A DNA stretch of 64,000 bases from Pseudoscleropodium purum (lineage: Eukaryota > Streptophyta > Bryopsida > Hypnales > Brachytheciaceae), in assembly GCA_963969395.1 (NCBI GenBank), contig OZ017801.1, positions 9,863,611 to 9,927,610 on the forward strand, read 5' to 3'. How positions within the stretch are numbered: position 1 is the first letter of the stretch; every line of letters starts with the position of its first letter. Below the pieces are notes generated by a model, which was given only the letters and a program-made list of their open reading frames with translations, was not told where the DNA came from and ran no database searches. Shown here piece by piece: positions 36,862 through 48,573 of this stretch. A program made the translations under genes and the position numbers.

Positions 36862-39501
36862 TTAAGCTTCTAGATTCGGCATTGTCGCCATGATAGAGTC
36901 CACCACTGCCATCGTATTCGACTCTTCTCCTTCCTCTAAGACAATACTCAAGTGGACATTATCTCCTTCACTCCCTACTGATGTTGAAGGCCAAAACGGC
37001 TTCTCTATCTCTATTGCTCTATCCCAACTAGGGAATTCCTTCAAATACTTTATGAACTTCTGTATTTTCAATATTACTTTAAGATTGTGTAGTACATCCA
37101 TTCCTCTATGCACTCATTTATCCTTGTAAAGGATAAAATCTTCCAATACCCTCAACTTCCTCTCATCTATTGCAATTACTTCTGCTAAAGCTCGCTTCTC
37201 TATTATGTTAGGTAAGGATTGCAAATACACATCTCCTTTAGCTAGTCCCTATATGTCTTTGTTGAAGTGCTTTTGTTAGACCCTAAGTACCCCATGTTTG
37301 ATGTAGAATCTCATATAGTGTAGGAATGTGATACCCAATAATTGGTCTCCCCCAATTAGAAAGCTTGTCAAAAGGTATGGTGTGATGAATGACTTCTAGT
37401 CTTGAACATTCTTTAGCTTCCTTGCACTCACAAATGCCTCTGTATATGATACTTCTTTCTCTACCAATGACAAAAACTCATCCATAGCGTCAATATTCTT
37501 CTTCTTCAATGTGTTCGAAATAATGCTGAATCTTTGGTCAATGTCTTTATGAGTGTGTCCAACTATCAAAAATGACAACTACACCTCTTGGAAAAATCTG
37601 AGTCCCACCAAAGCTATATATAATGTAAACATGTATATGTTCTTGTTCTCATAAGTTCAATTGTCCGCTTGAATTCTTAAAGTCACTGGTAGGGTCTTCT
37701 TTTGTCTCTACACATTCAATAGTATATGCATAATAGTGGTTATCACTTGATTGCTATCATGTTTGTGGTGCGCATCAATCCAAACATCTGCATATAATCC
37801 AATTCCATGCACTAGCACTCTACAAAGATGTGTTTTCACGAAGTGTGACTCTATGTTCTTTACATATTGCCTCATTTTGGGCACCATGGTTATGTTCTGG
37901 TCCATACCATCCACTTTCAAACACATATACAAGGCTGGGGTTATCATCGTTGATTGCTTAAATAACCAATAATTACACCTCTCTTCCATTTGATGTCGGA
38001 TATGTATAAAGTACCACTTCTTGATCTCTATACAAGTTGCTGCATTTGTTGTAGCTTCCATCTATACTTATATTCCCAATAATGATAACACTTTGAAAAT
38101 CTGGAGTACGGTGGAACCTGTATGTGGGCAAATTCTTCTCACCATAACCGACAAAATGAAGTGAGACTCAATGGCTCCCCATCCACCATCTTCTTCACTT
38201 CTTCATTGATGTAGTGAAACACATCCAACTTCGTTCTGTTTATTGGTAACAAAATCAACAACACTACACTATTATCAACTCTCTTCCAGGTTTGCCTATG
38301 AAGTTGTATGTATCCTAATTCCTTTACAAACTCTTTGAAACTTGCACATGTTGTTGACATTCTAGCTCCTTCTCTTGAGTGGTACGTGTTATCATGTATT
38401 GTTGCCATTCTCCCATGCCATTGTTGCAATTGCTTAAGTTACTTGAATTATCTTTGTGAATAACCAAGCGTAGTTGCATAGCATGCATTGTAGATATTGA
38501 AGCCATCCAATTTCGTCTCATACTTGTTCCTCTTACCAACTTTTGTTTTATTGAAGGATGCATTCAACATTTGTAGTATCTACGTTGATCAAAGCTCATA
38601 TTTTTGTCCCCAAGCCATGTACCTCTGGTCCAATATGCACTTTGCACCTACTCCCTTCAAGTAGTTCTTTTTGCATGCACCTATATTTTTCACTTCTAAC
38701 ACACTTTGCAATGTCACCTTCTTACTCATGGTCTCTCTTTTTACATGGGGTCCTCTTTTCCACCTCCTTTGATTCACCATTGAATAAATTCTGTTACTTC
38801 TTGATTCTAGTAATCCATCCTTTATTTCTCCATAAGGTTCTATGCCATTTTTCCATTCATTTGTTTTCTACATTTGCTCCAAAGGGTCACCATTGTGTGT
38901 TGTAGTGAACAACATCTCCGAAGGACTAGGACTATTGTTGCTCTTGTAGAAGTCAAACTTGAGTATTGTAATAGGAGAAAAAGTAAAATTTTGCCCTCTT
39001 CTTGATTCTAAAGAACTTGGCCTTCCGCCACCTACTATATGAAGTCTATACTTCTTCTAGCAAATCACCAAACCCACACATTGACCAAGACGCTCCCCTA
39101 TTAATTCACATGTTCATACAATTGCATCAACAACATACAGTATACGCATAGCAACCTTAATTGGCCATAATTTAACATGATGAAGTTCCGTTCCACATGT
39201 AATACTTCTATCTATGATGCGTATTCCAACAACATCTTGTGTTTCGAAAATCAGTTGCATGATTGTACATTTGACCTTCCAGAAACACCACCTTGGAATA
39301 GTCGAGGCTGACAAGACTTAACAAATCTTTGGGCAACACTCTCTTGATTGGGCCCTCCCAATGTTGCAAGCATGGATAATGCAACACGACTTCCAAAATC
39401 CCTAGCATCCATTTTTGCTCTTCCTTTTTGGTTTCACAAAACTCTTTGATGAGTGTCATGCTCGCCCAAGAACCTCTTACATCGCCTTCTGTTGAATTCA
39501 A
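36862..39501 (-). pseudogene. Decayed transposon-associated DUF7869-like gene
   Basis: From about 38140 down to 36862 one minus-strand frame can be followed with only a few in-frame stops. Recognisable blocks in order are KKWYFIHIRHQMEE, LKVDGMDQNITMVPKMRQ, LVHGIGLYADVWID, a QADN-stop-TYENKN block, and FLIVGHTHKDIDQRFS near 37.55 kb. These match by memory the DUF7869-type domain (DGMDQ, QLDN...ENKN, VGHTHEDxDQ), which is abundant in bryophyte and other genomes and often repeated like a mobile gene. Stops interrupt after LLNV, within DN-TYENKN, after FFQEV and after NVQD. Frames from 38139 to 39501 are shifted against each other, and the N-terminal part is not identified. The family function is unknown; here it is surely inactive. 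Confidence 0.6.
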
Positions 39502-41460
39502 AAAGTTTCTAATGGATGCATCAATGGTAATTACTTAGTTGTAATTGGTTTAGTTAGGAAAACTATGTTAAATTCTACTAGATTCTATCCATGATGACCT
39601 TAGAGCCAACATTAACCTTTTTTTTCATTCACAAGAGAAGTGATAGAAAAAGACTAATTCCATTAATGAGAAGTATTATTTAGTCTTTTGCAATGAAATT
39701 GCCTACTTCAAAAATAAAGAATTAGTGTGTCCCTTTAGGCTCAAGTTTGAAAAAGCAATTAAACCCTAAATGCCCAAGCAATTGTATATGGTTGATCTAA
39801 AATTTTAGACTCATTTTGAGATGGGCAGTTAAATTCATTTGACCATTTAAAAAAAAAATTGGGGGTAGTTTTTAGAGTTAACTATTGGAAACTTTCATTT
39901 TTCATTGAAAAAGGTACATATTTGATTGTTGAGAGGTCTTCATAAAGCCATATATATCCATTAGTGGAAGAGTAAAACTTGCTAATTTTACTTCATTTTT
40001 CAACTTTGAGCAATTTCACTTGATTTAAGATCTAAAAATTTGTATTTATCTGTTTGCTTTGAAAATGATCCCAATGGAAAGAGTAAAGTGTTTTCATGAT
40101 TTTCACCATAGAAAATTTTGAAAAACAAATGTTCATTTGGAGTTATTTGTGATTTATACTTATAAAAAAAATTGCATCTCAACAATTGCAAGGTGGATTG
40201 TGTAATGTGTTTAATAGCTTTTTGAGTGAACTTAAGTTCTTTGAAAGTGCATTTTAGAGTACTAAGAAAATTTGTAGTTGTTCATGTCACCTCCAAACAC
40301 CATAGACAAACAAGAACCTTACAAAGACTGTTGAAATATCGGTACTGTAGTGTTTAGGGTTTTACCTTTCATTGTCTGGCCATCCTGTGAGCATGAGTAG
40401 AGCAGTGAGCATCGTCACACGTGTTGTCAGAGATGCAAGCCAATGGACCGACATTGGAAAGCTAATGCTTTGAATGTTACCGACTAAAGTGAGTGCACAC
40501 TGCACAGTATGTCAACTTGCTGCGAAGGGCATATTTTGATTTCCAAGGAATTCCTACAGAGGCTTCATCAGAATACGAAAACAGTAGATGACTGTATGGA
40601 TCGGTAATACACATTATGGGCGTTGGATCTACTCATACTAAATTATCAAGCAAGACTGAAGCCTAAAGGGTGGAGAATGTCAGTGGGAGAAGATGCTAAA
40701 GCATACATGGCACTTCCTAGATCCCACTTTCATTCTTCACCATTATCATAGAATTCCAATACAATAAGCGGAAGATCCGAAATGGGGTGAATAGAGTGCT
40801 TAATTGCAAGTCTGAAGAGTCGTATTCAAAATGACCCGGCTTGAGAATGCTATGCACTTCCCACACTTCTGCAATCTTGCTTCAGATTCTTGCAATACCT
40901 CTTGAAGCCCTCCTGGCATTTGTGGTTGCGCTTGCCATAGTAACTTACTTCATGAGTCGGCGTTCCCAGTCAGTGGGCTAGTAGAGACTGCGGTATTGCC
41001 TTGGTGTTTAGGGATTGCCAGGACTCCATTTAAGCCTTGTCGGCAGAGAGATTGCAGACATGGTTGCTGGCTATGAACTCCTCTCCCAAAAGAAAGCCTC
41101 GTCCTTCATCCACTTTGGGTTTACTCGTGGATCGCGATCAGCCATTCGTCTTCCTGCATCGACCCTTCAGTCTTTGATCTGTACTTTATTCTTCGTATTT
41201 GGAATTAAGCACTAGCTTCGACGGATCTTCTCTTTTTTGTACGCTCTTTCTTGTTATTCGATGGGTCCTCTACATGTGGACGTGCCTGAAGTAGTGACAA
41301 TTTGATGCCCTTGTTACAGCTAATGCAGTCTAATGAAGGTACGCCTCTCATCTTCCTCACTTGGGCTCGAAACAATTCAAATTCTTGTTCTTGAAGTTGC
41401 TTTCGCCGATGACACATTTTGAACAAAGGGTCTTCGAATCACCCCATTTTCTCGCTATGG
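39502..41460. other. Intergenic stretch without recognised genes
   Basis: AT-rich to about 40.3 kb, then closer to balanced composition up to the second LRR gene. Short open frames in 41.0-41.4 kb on both strands have no motifs. The last 200-300 bp probably include the 3' UTR of the LRR gene, which is read leftwards. Confidence 0.5.
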
Positions 41461-43896
41461 CTATCGCATTGCATGATTTGCTGAATCATAAGAGAAACCT
41501 TGAACTCGTTCCCGCTCCTTCTTGTGAAAAACGAACCCCCGAGCCGCTGGCCACAGCGAAACCGCCATCGCCACCACCGCAAACCCAACCACCAGTCCCA
41601 CACCAAAACCAGGACTCCTCACCGCATCAGAAAAAAGAGAATTTGTGTCACTCCCACTTCGGCAAGCATCTAAAGGTACGCCACACAAGAGCGGATTCCC
41701 TACAAAGCTGGAGAGTCCGTTCTTAAAGTTGAACCCATTCGTACTCGGAATCTCCCCCGACAAATCGTTCCATGCCAGCGACAAGGAGTTTAACTGACCC
41801 AAGTTTCCAAGCTCCGGAGGAATCGGCCCACTCAGCTTATTGTATGCGAGGTTCAAACTCTCCAGCTGCTTCATCCGAGACAGGCTGCTTGGGATAGGCC
41901 CGGTCAAGTGGTTGTTCGCCAAGCTCAAGCTGTAAAGCGCTTCCAAGCTTCCAAAATCTGAGGGTAAATGCCCTTCGAGGCTGTTGTTGGACAAGTCGAT
42001 CACCGTCACCGACTTCGTCAGCAAGTTGTAAATGTAGGAGCCGTTTTTCACTGTCAATGGGTATCCTCCATTAGGTCGTAAGGCTCCCTCCAAAGAAGAC
42101 TGGTTGGAGGGTTTCGTTAAAGCTGTGAGACTAGAGAGATTGCTTGCGATAGTGCCTGTGAAGTCATTAGACCCCAAGTCTAGAATTTGAATTGCGGAGA
42201 GTTTCCATAGCCATGATGGAAATGGTCCAGTGAGGCTGTTGTTAGAGAGACTCAGCACACGAAGAAGCGGAAGAAAAGGCTCCCTGTGGGACTCTGGTAA
42301 AGCTCCTGAAAGAGAATTGCTGCTCAAATCGACGTATAACAAAGTACTGATGTTGAGAAACGCGAATGGAACTTCCCCTGTCAGCGAATTCTCTCGAAAG
42401 TCCACCACGGACAAATTTTTCTGTGTCCCCCCAATCTCGCCAGGTATGGAGCCCGAAAGCTTGTTCTCCTTCAGGTCGAGATACACAAGGTTGGTGCAAT
42501 TGCTTAACGACCTCGGAATCTCCCCACTGAAGCTATTGTTCGTGAGGTGCAACAGCACAAGCTTTTTGCACTCTCCTAGAGAGGTCGGGATCCCGCCCGA
42601 TAAGTCGTTTCCTGTGAGATCCACATACTCAAGAGCCTGCAAATTGGTGAACATATCTGGCAGGGCGCCGCTAAATCGGTTCCCATACAAAAACAAGTAA
42701 CTCAGGCTTTCCAATCCACCAAAAGATTCAGGTACACTACCCTCGAGTTCGTTGTTCGCCAGATCCAGCTCTTGCAACTTCTTCAACTTCCCAATCTCGC
42801 CAGGTATGGCGCCCGAAAGCTTGTTCTGCCTCAAGTCGAGGTACACAAGGTTGGTGCAATTGCTTAACGACCTCGGAATCTTCCCACTGAAGCTATTGTT
42901 GGTGAGGAGCAATCGCGCAAGCTTTTTGCACTCTCCTAGAGAAGTCGGGATCCCACCCGTGAAGACGTTTCCTGTGAGATCCACGTACTGAAGAGCCTGC
43001 AAATTGGTGAACAAATCTGGCAGGGTACCACTAAGTCGGTTCCCAAACAAATACAAGTGACTCAGGCTTTCCAATCCACCAAAAGATTCAGGTACACTAC
43101 CCTCGAGTTCGTTGTTCGCCAGAAACAGCCCTTGCAACTTCTTCAACTTCCCGAGCTCTTCAGGTAACGTCCCATTCAACGAGTTATTAGTCAGCTTAAA
43201 CCAAGCGAGTTCGGTGCAGTTTCCTAAAGACCCAGGAATGGGTCCAGAAAGCACGTTATACTCCAAGTTGAGCGCAGTAAGCCTGGAGCAGTTCCCTAAC
43301 TCCACCGGAATCCCTCCGGTAAGATTGTTGTTGTAGACGTAAAGGTCCCGAAGCTTCTGCAACTGGCCTAGTTCCTTCGGAAGAGCTCCCGTCAGCTGGT
43401 TGTGGTCCAGATGCAAGTAGTCAAGGTTTCTGCATAAGCTAAGCTCCTGTGGCAAGTTTCCTGTGAGATTTGTGTAGGAGAGACTGATGTTTCCCAGGTG
43501 AGTGAGGTTGCAAAGGAAGCTCGGGATGCTTCCTCTGAGATTGATGTTGGTGATGTTAAGCTCCACCACATGTCTGGTTGTGGTGCTGCACATGACGCCC
43601 TGCCAAGTGCAGTAATTCACGGCGTTGTTTTTGTTCCAGGAGGAGAGAGATGAGTAGGGGTCGAGGACCTTCTTGATGGACAGCAAGATATCGGATTCTC
43701 CCGAAGTGGTGAGAATTGATCTTCTGGACTCTGGTTCTGGTCGCTGTGGACTGAGATCTGGGGAACATGCGCCTGCAGGTACTCTTGTGACCAAAAGCAA
43801 GGGCACCAGAAGGATCCATGGCGCTGTGAGATAGGAATGGGAATGGGAACTTCCACGCTGCGCCATTCTTGAGGCTCGACGTTTGGTCTTTGACAT
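41461..43896 (-). CDS. LRR receptor-like protein, copy 2 (811 aa, intronless)
   Basis: Close paralogue of the 27-29 kb gene with the same architecture: signal peptide, cysteine-containing cap (NYCTWQGVMC), plant LRRs, island with KNGSYIYNLL, four final LRRs, one membrane helix (GVGLVVGFAVVAMAVS) and a short basic tail without kinase. It has 24 LRRs instead of 19: a block of exactly 120 residues (five LRRs) is duplicated in tandem and has since diverged slightly (for example LPDLFTNLQALQYV against LPDMFTNLQALEYV). The C-terminus ends early at ...SANHAMR, nine residues shorter than copy 1. An alternative start with a better context is at 43866. The frame is intact, so both copies are probably functional; their extracellular surfaces differ in length, which could alter ligand binding. 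Confidence 0.9.
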   Translation of the reverse strand: MSKTKRRASRMAQRGSSHSHSYLTAPWILLVPLLLVTRVPAGACSPDLSPQRPEPESRRSILTTSGESDILLSIKKVLDPYSSLSSWNKNNAVNYCTWQGVMCSTTTRHVVELNITNINLRGSIPSFLCNLTHLGNISLSYTNLTGNLPQELSLCRNLDYLHLDHNQLTGALPKELGQLQKLRDLYVYNNNLTGGIPVELGNCSRLTALNLEYNVLSGPIPGSLGNCTELAWFKLTNNSLNGTLPEELGKLKKLQGLFLANNELEGSVPESFGGLESLSHLYLFGNRLSGTLPDLFTNLQALQYVDLTGNVFTGGIPTSLGECKKLARLLLTNNSFSGKIPRSLSNCTNLVYLDLRQNKLSGAIPGEIGKLKKLQELDLANNELEGSVPESFGGLESLSYLFLYGNRFSGALPDMFTNLQALEYVDLTGNDLSGGIPTSLGECKKLVLLHLTNNSFSGEIPRSLSNCTNLVYLDLKENKLSGSIPGEIGGTQKNLSVVDFRENSLTGEVPFAFLNISTLLYVDLSSNSLSGALPESHREPFLPLLRVLSLSNNSLTGPFPSWLWKLSAIQILDLGSNDFTGTIASNLSSLTALTKPSNQSSLEGALRPNGGYPLTVKNGSYIYNLLTKSVTVIDLSNNSLEGHLPSDFGSLEALYSLSLANNHLTGPIPSSLSRMKQLESLNLAYNKLSGPIPPELGNLGQLNSLSLAWNDLSGEIPSTNGFNFKNGLSSFVGNPLLCGVPLDACRSGSDTNSLFSDAVRSPGFGVGLVVGFAVVAMAVSLWPAARGFVFHKKERERVQGFSYDSANHAMR
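42431..43150. repeat. In-frame 360-bp tandem duplication of five LRRs
   Basis: Units at 42431-42790 and 42791-43150 match base for base over most of their length at an offset of exactly 360. Both begin CCAATCTCGCCAGG or its equivalent and both end CTTCAACTTC. Copy 1 of the gene has a single unit. Unequal crossing-over between LRR-coding repeats is the simplest origin. Confidence 0.9.
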
Positions 43897-43957
43897 TAAG
43901 TCTTCTGGGCGTTCTCATGTTCGGTGGGTATGGCCCTGTTATAGGATGCAACCACAT
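43556..43957 (-). other. Overlapping upstream ORF of LRR copy 2
   Basis: As in copy 1, an ATG at 43918, 22 nt upstream of the receptor ATG and in another frame, starts a long frame. In this copy it extends upstream to another ATG at 43957 and totals 133 codons. Conservation of position in both copies is notable but also follows from recent duplication. Confidence 0.35.
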
Positions 43958-44824
43958 TCAGGTATTAGCATAAAGCGCGAATTGAGCAATGACAGCGGAT
44001 GCTTAATTGAATTCCGCATGGACATTAATAAGCTGTGTGTTCTATAAGACAGAATTGGATTTCATGGCTCGAGTTTGCTGAAAATAAATGTTGGGCTGGA
44101 AGACGTGATGACGAGGCCAATTCTATCTGACGGTCACTTGAGATGGCGCGGATTCAAGCAACAAACGTAAAGTTTGAGCCGACATTACGTGCATATGGGT
44201 TGAACTTAATTACGAGCTTAATTAGGGTTTAGCTTATGCAGAAACCTTGACTACTTTACATCTGTTTCTGTATTCCACTGCATTTTTACTGCTATCTTAT
44301 TGACACAATTGAGGTAACAAGGGTCAAATACATTTGAAAGACCTCAATAGGGAGCTTGAAACCTTGTTATCTCAGATGTTTTGCTGCGTGCCTGTAATAG
44401 CCATGCGAGTATCATCTTTTCATGCTCACTCGTCTCCTGGACTAGTATACAGTCGCCGGCCATGGAAAGAAACAGGGTCACGTGAATAATATGTGGTTCT
44501 TAAGTCCATTTAGGTGTATGGCTTCTTATGTCAATGTTGTGGATTTGACCTGTGCAATCTAAGTGGCACTAAGTCATTTGTACTCTGTAGGGGACCAGAA
44601 AGGTAGAGGCCAGGAAAACTTGAAAATCTGTAAATACACAAGGGATGAGGGGGCTCGCCTGAAAAGATGCGAGCTCGTCCATCATTATCACCAACGGCAG
44701 TCGTCTTAAACCTGACTTTCAAGGCAGATGAGTCGAGGTAGACTGTGCAAAACAAAAGTTACAACTATGAAAGGAAACAGTGCTAATGTCCAAATTTCAA
44801 CCGAAGCGTCAATACTTAACAAAC

Positions 44825-45195
44825 CACGTTGGTATGAACATCAACCACCAGCAACGCAACAAGAGGCTCTCTACCTGCAGCGCTGACTCCAGTTTCAAGT
44901 TTCAAGTAAAGTCCTACTCAAACTTCCTCCCATTCAGTATGAATATAGTTTTAATCAAATCAAAGCCTCCTCCCCCTTCAATCCAGAACCAACAAAAATT
45001 ACCTGTTGATTTAAACTTATCTTCCTCAGAGAATGGTGTGGGTGATGTAGAGCTCCACCACATGCCTTGCTGTGTTGTTGCACGTCACTTCCGTTGAGAT
45101 GAACAAGCAGCAACGCCACAAGAGCTTTCTTCCTGGATCACCGATCCACGGCGTTTCAAGTAAGCTCCTACTCAAACTTCCTAACATTCACTGCA
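44825..45195 (-). pseudogene. Degenerate LRR-receptor N-terminal relic, copy 2
   Basis: On the minus strand 45051-45092 reads EVTCNNTARHVVEL, an almost canonical LRR cap end, preceded by a WIGDPG-type string. It is followed only by frames with stops. Sub-repeats at 44827-44940 and 45094-45195 resemble each other. It is probably the remains of another receptor gene upstream of the present one. Confidence 0.45.
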
Positions 45196-46190
45196 ATGTA
45201 GTTAAGTTTTTTGTCAAATCAAATCCTCGTAGCTTCCCTTCAGGCCAGAGCTATCCAACACTGACAAATCGAACTTCCTCGGTCTATTCGTTAGCAACTA
45301 CACTAGCTGATGCTTTGTCACAAAGGCCATCGATCAAGCGTTCAGACACTAATCACACTGTGCAACGCCAGACTGATTAATCAAAAACGTGGAAACGAAA
45401 GTTGAGGTGAAGAAAATACTTCCACCGAATGGACACCTTGGTAAAGCTAGAAGCTCTCCTGGACGCTAATTACTTGAGCTGGATGGGTCCTTCATGCACC
45501 TGCAAAGCTCCTGCAAACCTACACAACTCTTGCACGATAGAAATTGGTCGCAAAACACACACACACACACACTCAGGCTTAATATAATTGAGTTTCCGCA
45601 GCAATCAAAACCCTTACTTACAGAACCTGCTTGCGGTGGCCACTTTGGTGTTCGAGAGAGTGTACGTGCATTAAAGTCGACTCTGTTCCGGAAGTGGATG
45701 GCATGGCCCAAAGACTGTCTGCACAGTACAGTACAGCACTGTATGCCGCTTGAATGTTGATTCAGCTGCATGTGGAATTCCTGATGTCTGGAAACTGCTG
45801 GCATGCCAGGGATCAATTTTGAGTTTTACCACCCATTTTCCTTCAAATCCCATAGTAAACCGGTTTTTCAAGTTCCTAGTCTTGTTTTTTCTCTGCCAAA
45901 TAGAAAATTTATAGATTTTTTCACGAACTTTTTGTTCCAATGTTTTCAAATTGCAACTGGTTTTTTTTGCCAATTCCTCTAACTAGCAATGACTAACTAG
46001 CAATTCTCCCCAAACATTGCAGTAGAATGTGGACCCAGCTAGGATGCACAAATTTTTCACCTTGCAGGAACTTCAAGATCATCTTTAAGGGACACACTAT
46101 AAGGTAGGAGGTCCTAAAATGGATTGTGCTCTAACATCATCTTTTAACACAAATGTACATTTTTCTTCCTTCAATGTATTAATAGTGACT

Positions 46191-46789
46191 GGGCAATAGT
46201 CAGCTTGGGGTATCCCTCTTTTGACACACTAATTAGGTTATTTTTGTTTAAAGCCTCCAAAGTTTGTCTAATTTATTCATTTTGATCAAGTAAGAAGACC
46301 CTAAATTTTTTTTTAAATTGTGCACCTCAACAGGATCAAGATATTCTTATTGAGCTTTTAAAAAACATAAAAAAATTTGTGAATCTTTTCATAGAGGTGA
46401 GAAAAATTGTTGAATTTTGGAAATTGCAAGCTTTATAGTGCACAATTTTTTAAATGTTTATTAATAAAATTAATTATTTTATGTATTGAACCACTTTAGG
46501 TAAGTCACATCCAAAAATGATATTTTTTTTTAAAAATATTTGATATTCCAAATGCTTGTTTTTGAGGATTTTATATGTTGAGGACAATACTTATTTTTTT
46601 AACTAAAAAATTCATTAAAAAATTGTAAAATTCTTTTTTTTGTGTTGAATTTTTTTTCTTGATACATTACAAATTTAGACATTTGAAACCACATTTTGTG
46701 AAACCATACTTTATTGCATTTAAAAGATGAAGTTGTTTTCCATTATAGTCAAGACAGTGTTTTTAGATACCCCAAGCCAACCATTGCTC
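46191..46789. mobile_element. Element with about 25-bp inverted ends in LRR copy 2 flank
   Basis: The left end (46191-46216, GGGCAATAGTCAGCTTGGGG...) matches the complement of the right end (46765-46789, GAGCAATGGTTGGCTTGGGG...). The interior is AT-rich and noncoding. The element lies within the roughly 0.7 kb present in duplicate copy 2 but absent from copy 1, consistent with insertion after duplication. Exact borders and the target duplication are unclear. Confidence 0.45.
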
Positions 46790-46995
46790 AAATGTACATT
46801 TTAGGTAGGTGACTACTACATTTGAGCTTCAAAAATTCATAACTACTTCTATGAATGGTAAAAAAATATGAAACAACTTGGATTAGATGCCAATTCCATT
46901 TTTCTTCCTACAAAAATTTACTAAAAATTGTTTCAAAGAATCTAGCTTCTCTCAAATGCAATCAACTCATAGAAGGTCTCTTTAGAGGCCATTTT

Positions 46996-47820
46996 TCTAT
47001 GAAAAATTGCCTTTCTTGCACATTCACACAAGAAAATAAATTTTACTTCTTTTTTAGAATCTAATTGTAGGATCTTATACTTGACTTGTCTCACATCATG
47101 TGGTCAAAATCCATGAAATTTGACCATACAAACAAGGTTGTCATAGTAGATAGACAGACCGCTTCTTCGCCCAATTTGCATGTGCAGTAGAGGTGTCACT
47201 TGTCCGATGTAGTCAACATGTAGTTGATTTTCTATGACAATGAAAAAGAGTGACATGGACTTATCTTAACAACACCTAGCTGCCAAGTCAAAGTCAAGGC
47301 GCGAACATAGAATTGGGGTGTGGATGCTGACAAGGGCATGGACAATAGTAGAAGCAGGGCGTGGACGCAGACTAGGAAGCGGACAAAAGCCAGTTGGGGT
47401 GTGGACACCATATGGATGATTTTTTTCCTTAAGTATCACAAAGTACTTTGCAATTTGAACTTTGCAACTTTAACTTGTTGAGAACTTAATAGAATGCACG
47501 TGTATTACTCATTTCTTATCTCATACCTGCAATACAAGTTTGGTGTGATTGTTATCATATCATTTAAGGATTTGGAATTTGACATGAATACATCATATTT
47601 TAAATGCTATCAAAATAAATAAAAACAATAATTGCATAAAATAGGATCTTGAATATATTTATAGTATTATATACAATAAGTGTTTGGCAAATGCCAAGTA
47701 CATATGATCCTCTTAGAGGATGATAGGAAAAAATTCATCACCTTCTAAATAGCTACTATGTATTAAATTTTCAAAAATTAAAAGAAAATTTTATTTACAA
47801 AAGCAACACTTAGGCATAGT
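46996..47820. other. Intergenic stretch, nothing recognised
   Basis: Mixed sequence with a slightly G-richer part at 47.15-47.4 kb containing loosely repeated GTGGAC strings. No motif-bearing frame is visible. Confidence 0.5.
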
Positions 47821-48573
47821 CTAGCAATATGGATTCTTTCTCAATGTCTCAATAACCATCAAGACAAACACCCTTTCAAGAGGATCTTCTCTCATGAGGC
47901 TTTTTAATTTCAATCCAAGGTTCATAAATTACTTTGTCCTATCCTTGGGAAAATAAAATGGATCCCATTCTTCTTTCCAAATCCTAAATGGGCTCCATGC
48001 TGCTGCATAAACAACCTTGAAATAAAGGTGCTTTTTTTGCACAACCTAGAATGAGTTCATAGGATCTTCCTCGTTGTAAAGAAAAAACAATTCCTAGGCA
48101 ACAAACTTTTGGGCCTCTTTCACCTTCTGCATATCACTGTACATCTTATAACCATACTCTGATGGCTCCTTTTCCTTCACTCAACTTGAAAGCCCTCAAT
48201 CACAAAGCCCAATGTAAACTGCATTTTCTTTCCAAGAATCAAAATGGAGCAAAACATTGGATGCAGAAATATTGTTGTGAATGTAATCTGTGTCGTGGCA
48301 TTTCCCCACTATAATAAACAATGACAATGTCAAATGCACTTGATTTCTACAATATGTGGCAATCCACCCAAGCTCCTCAATTGTAAACTTGGTACCAATC
48401 AACTTTACAATATCATTGATGGCCGTTGATTCGGGAATTTTGGATTCGTACATTTTCCAAAAAGAAATTAAAGATCCTCCATTCCACCAAAGCGTAAAGC
48501 CTTCCATCATGCTTGGGTGCAAGAATGAGAATCTAATAATGCCTAGATGGCGTACTGAACACCGATTAGTTGG
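47821..48573 (-). pseudogene. Protein-kinase-like pseudogene
   Basis: A single minus-strand frame from about 48573 to a final TAG at 47821-47823 shows kinase landmarks in order: hinge-like TLWWNGGSL; catalytic loop IHNNISASNVLLHF (the HxD aspartate position is Asn); GLCD-stop-GL at the DFG position; KFVA-stop-EL at the APE position; then RIWKEEWDP and LMREDPLERV in the C-lobe. Five nonsense codons interrupt it: after GLCD, after GLSS, in VA-EL, after MNSF and after RTK. No frameshift is needed. The N-lobe upstream is lost or beyond a stop near 48576. The family is atypical and is not identified more closely. It is presumed dead. Confidence 0.55.

Larger units (their letters stand above)
41471..46995. 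repeat. Segmental duplication, copy 2
   Basis: Direct copy of 27055-31745 covering the receptor gene, its upstream flank, the LRR-like relic and the region ending near 47.0 kb. It differs by the extra LRR block, by lack of the MITE-like insertion found in copy 1, and by about 0.7 kb of additional sequence (roughly 46098-46805). Confidence 0.85.
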
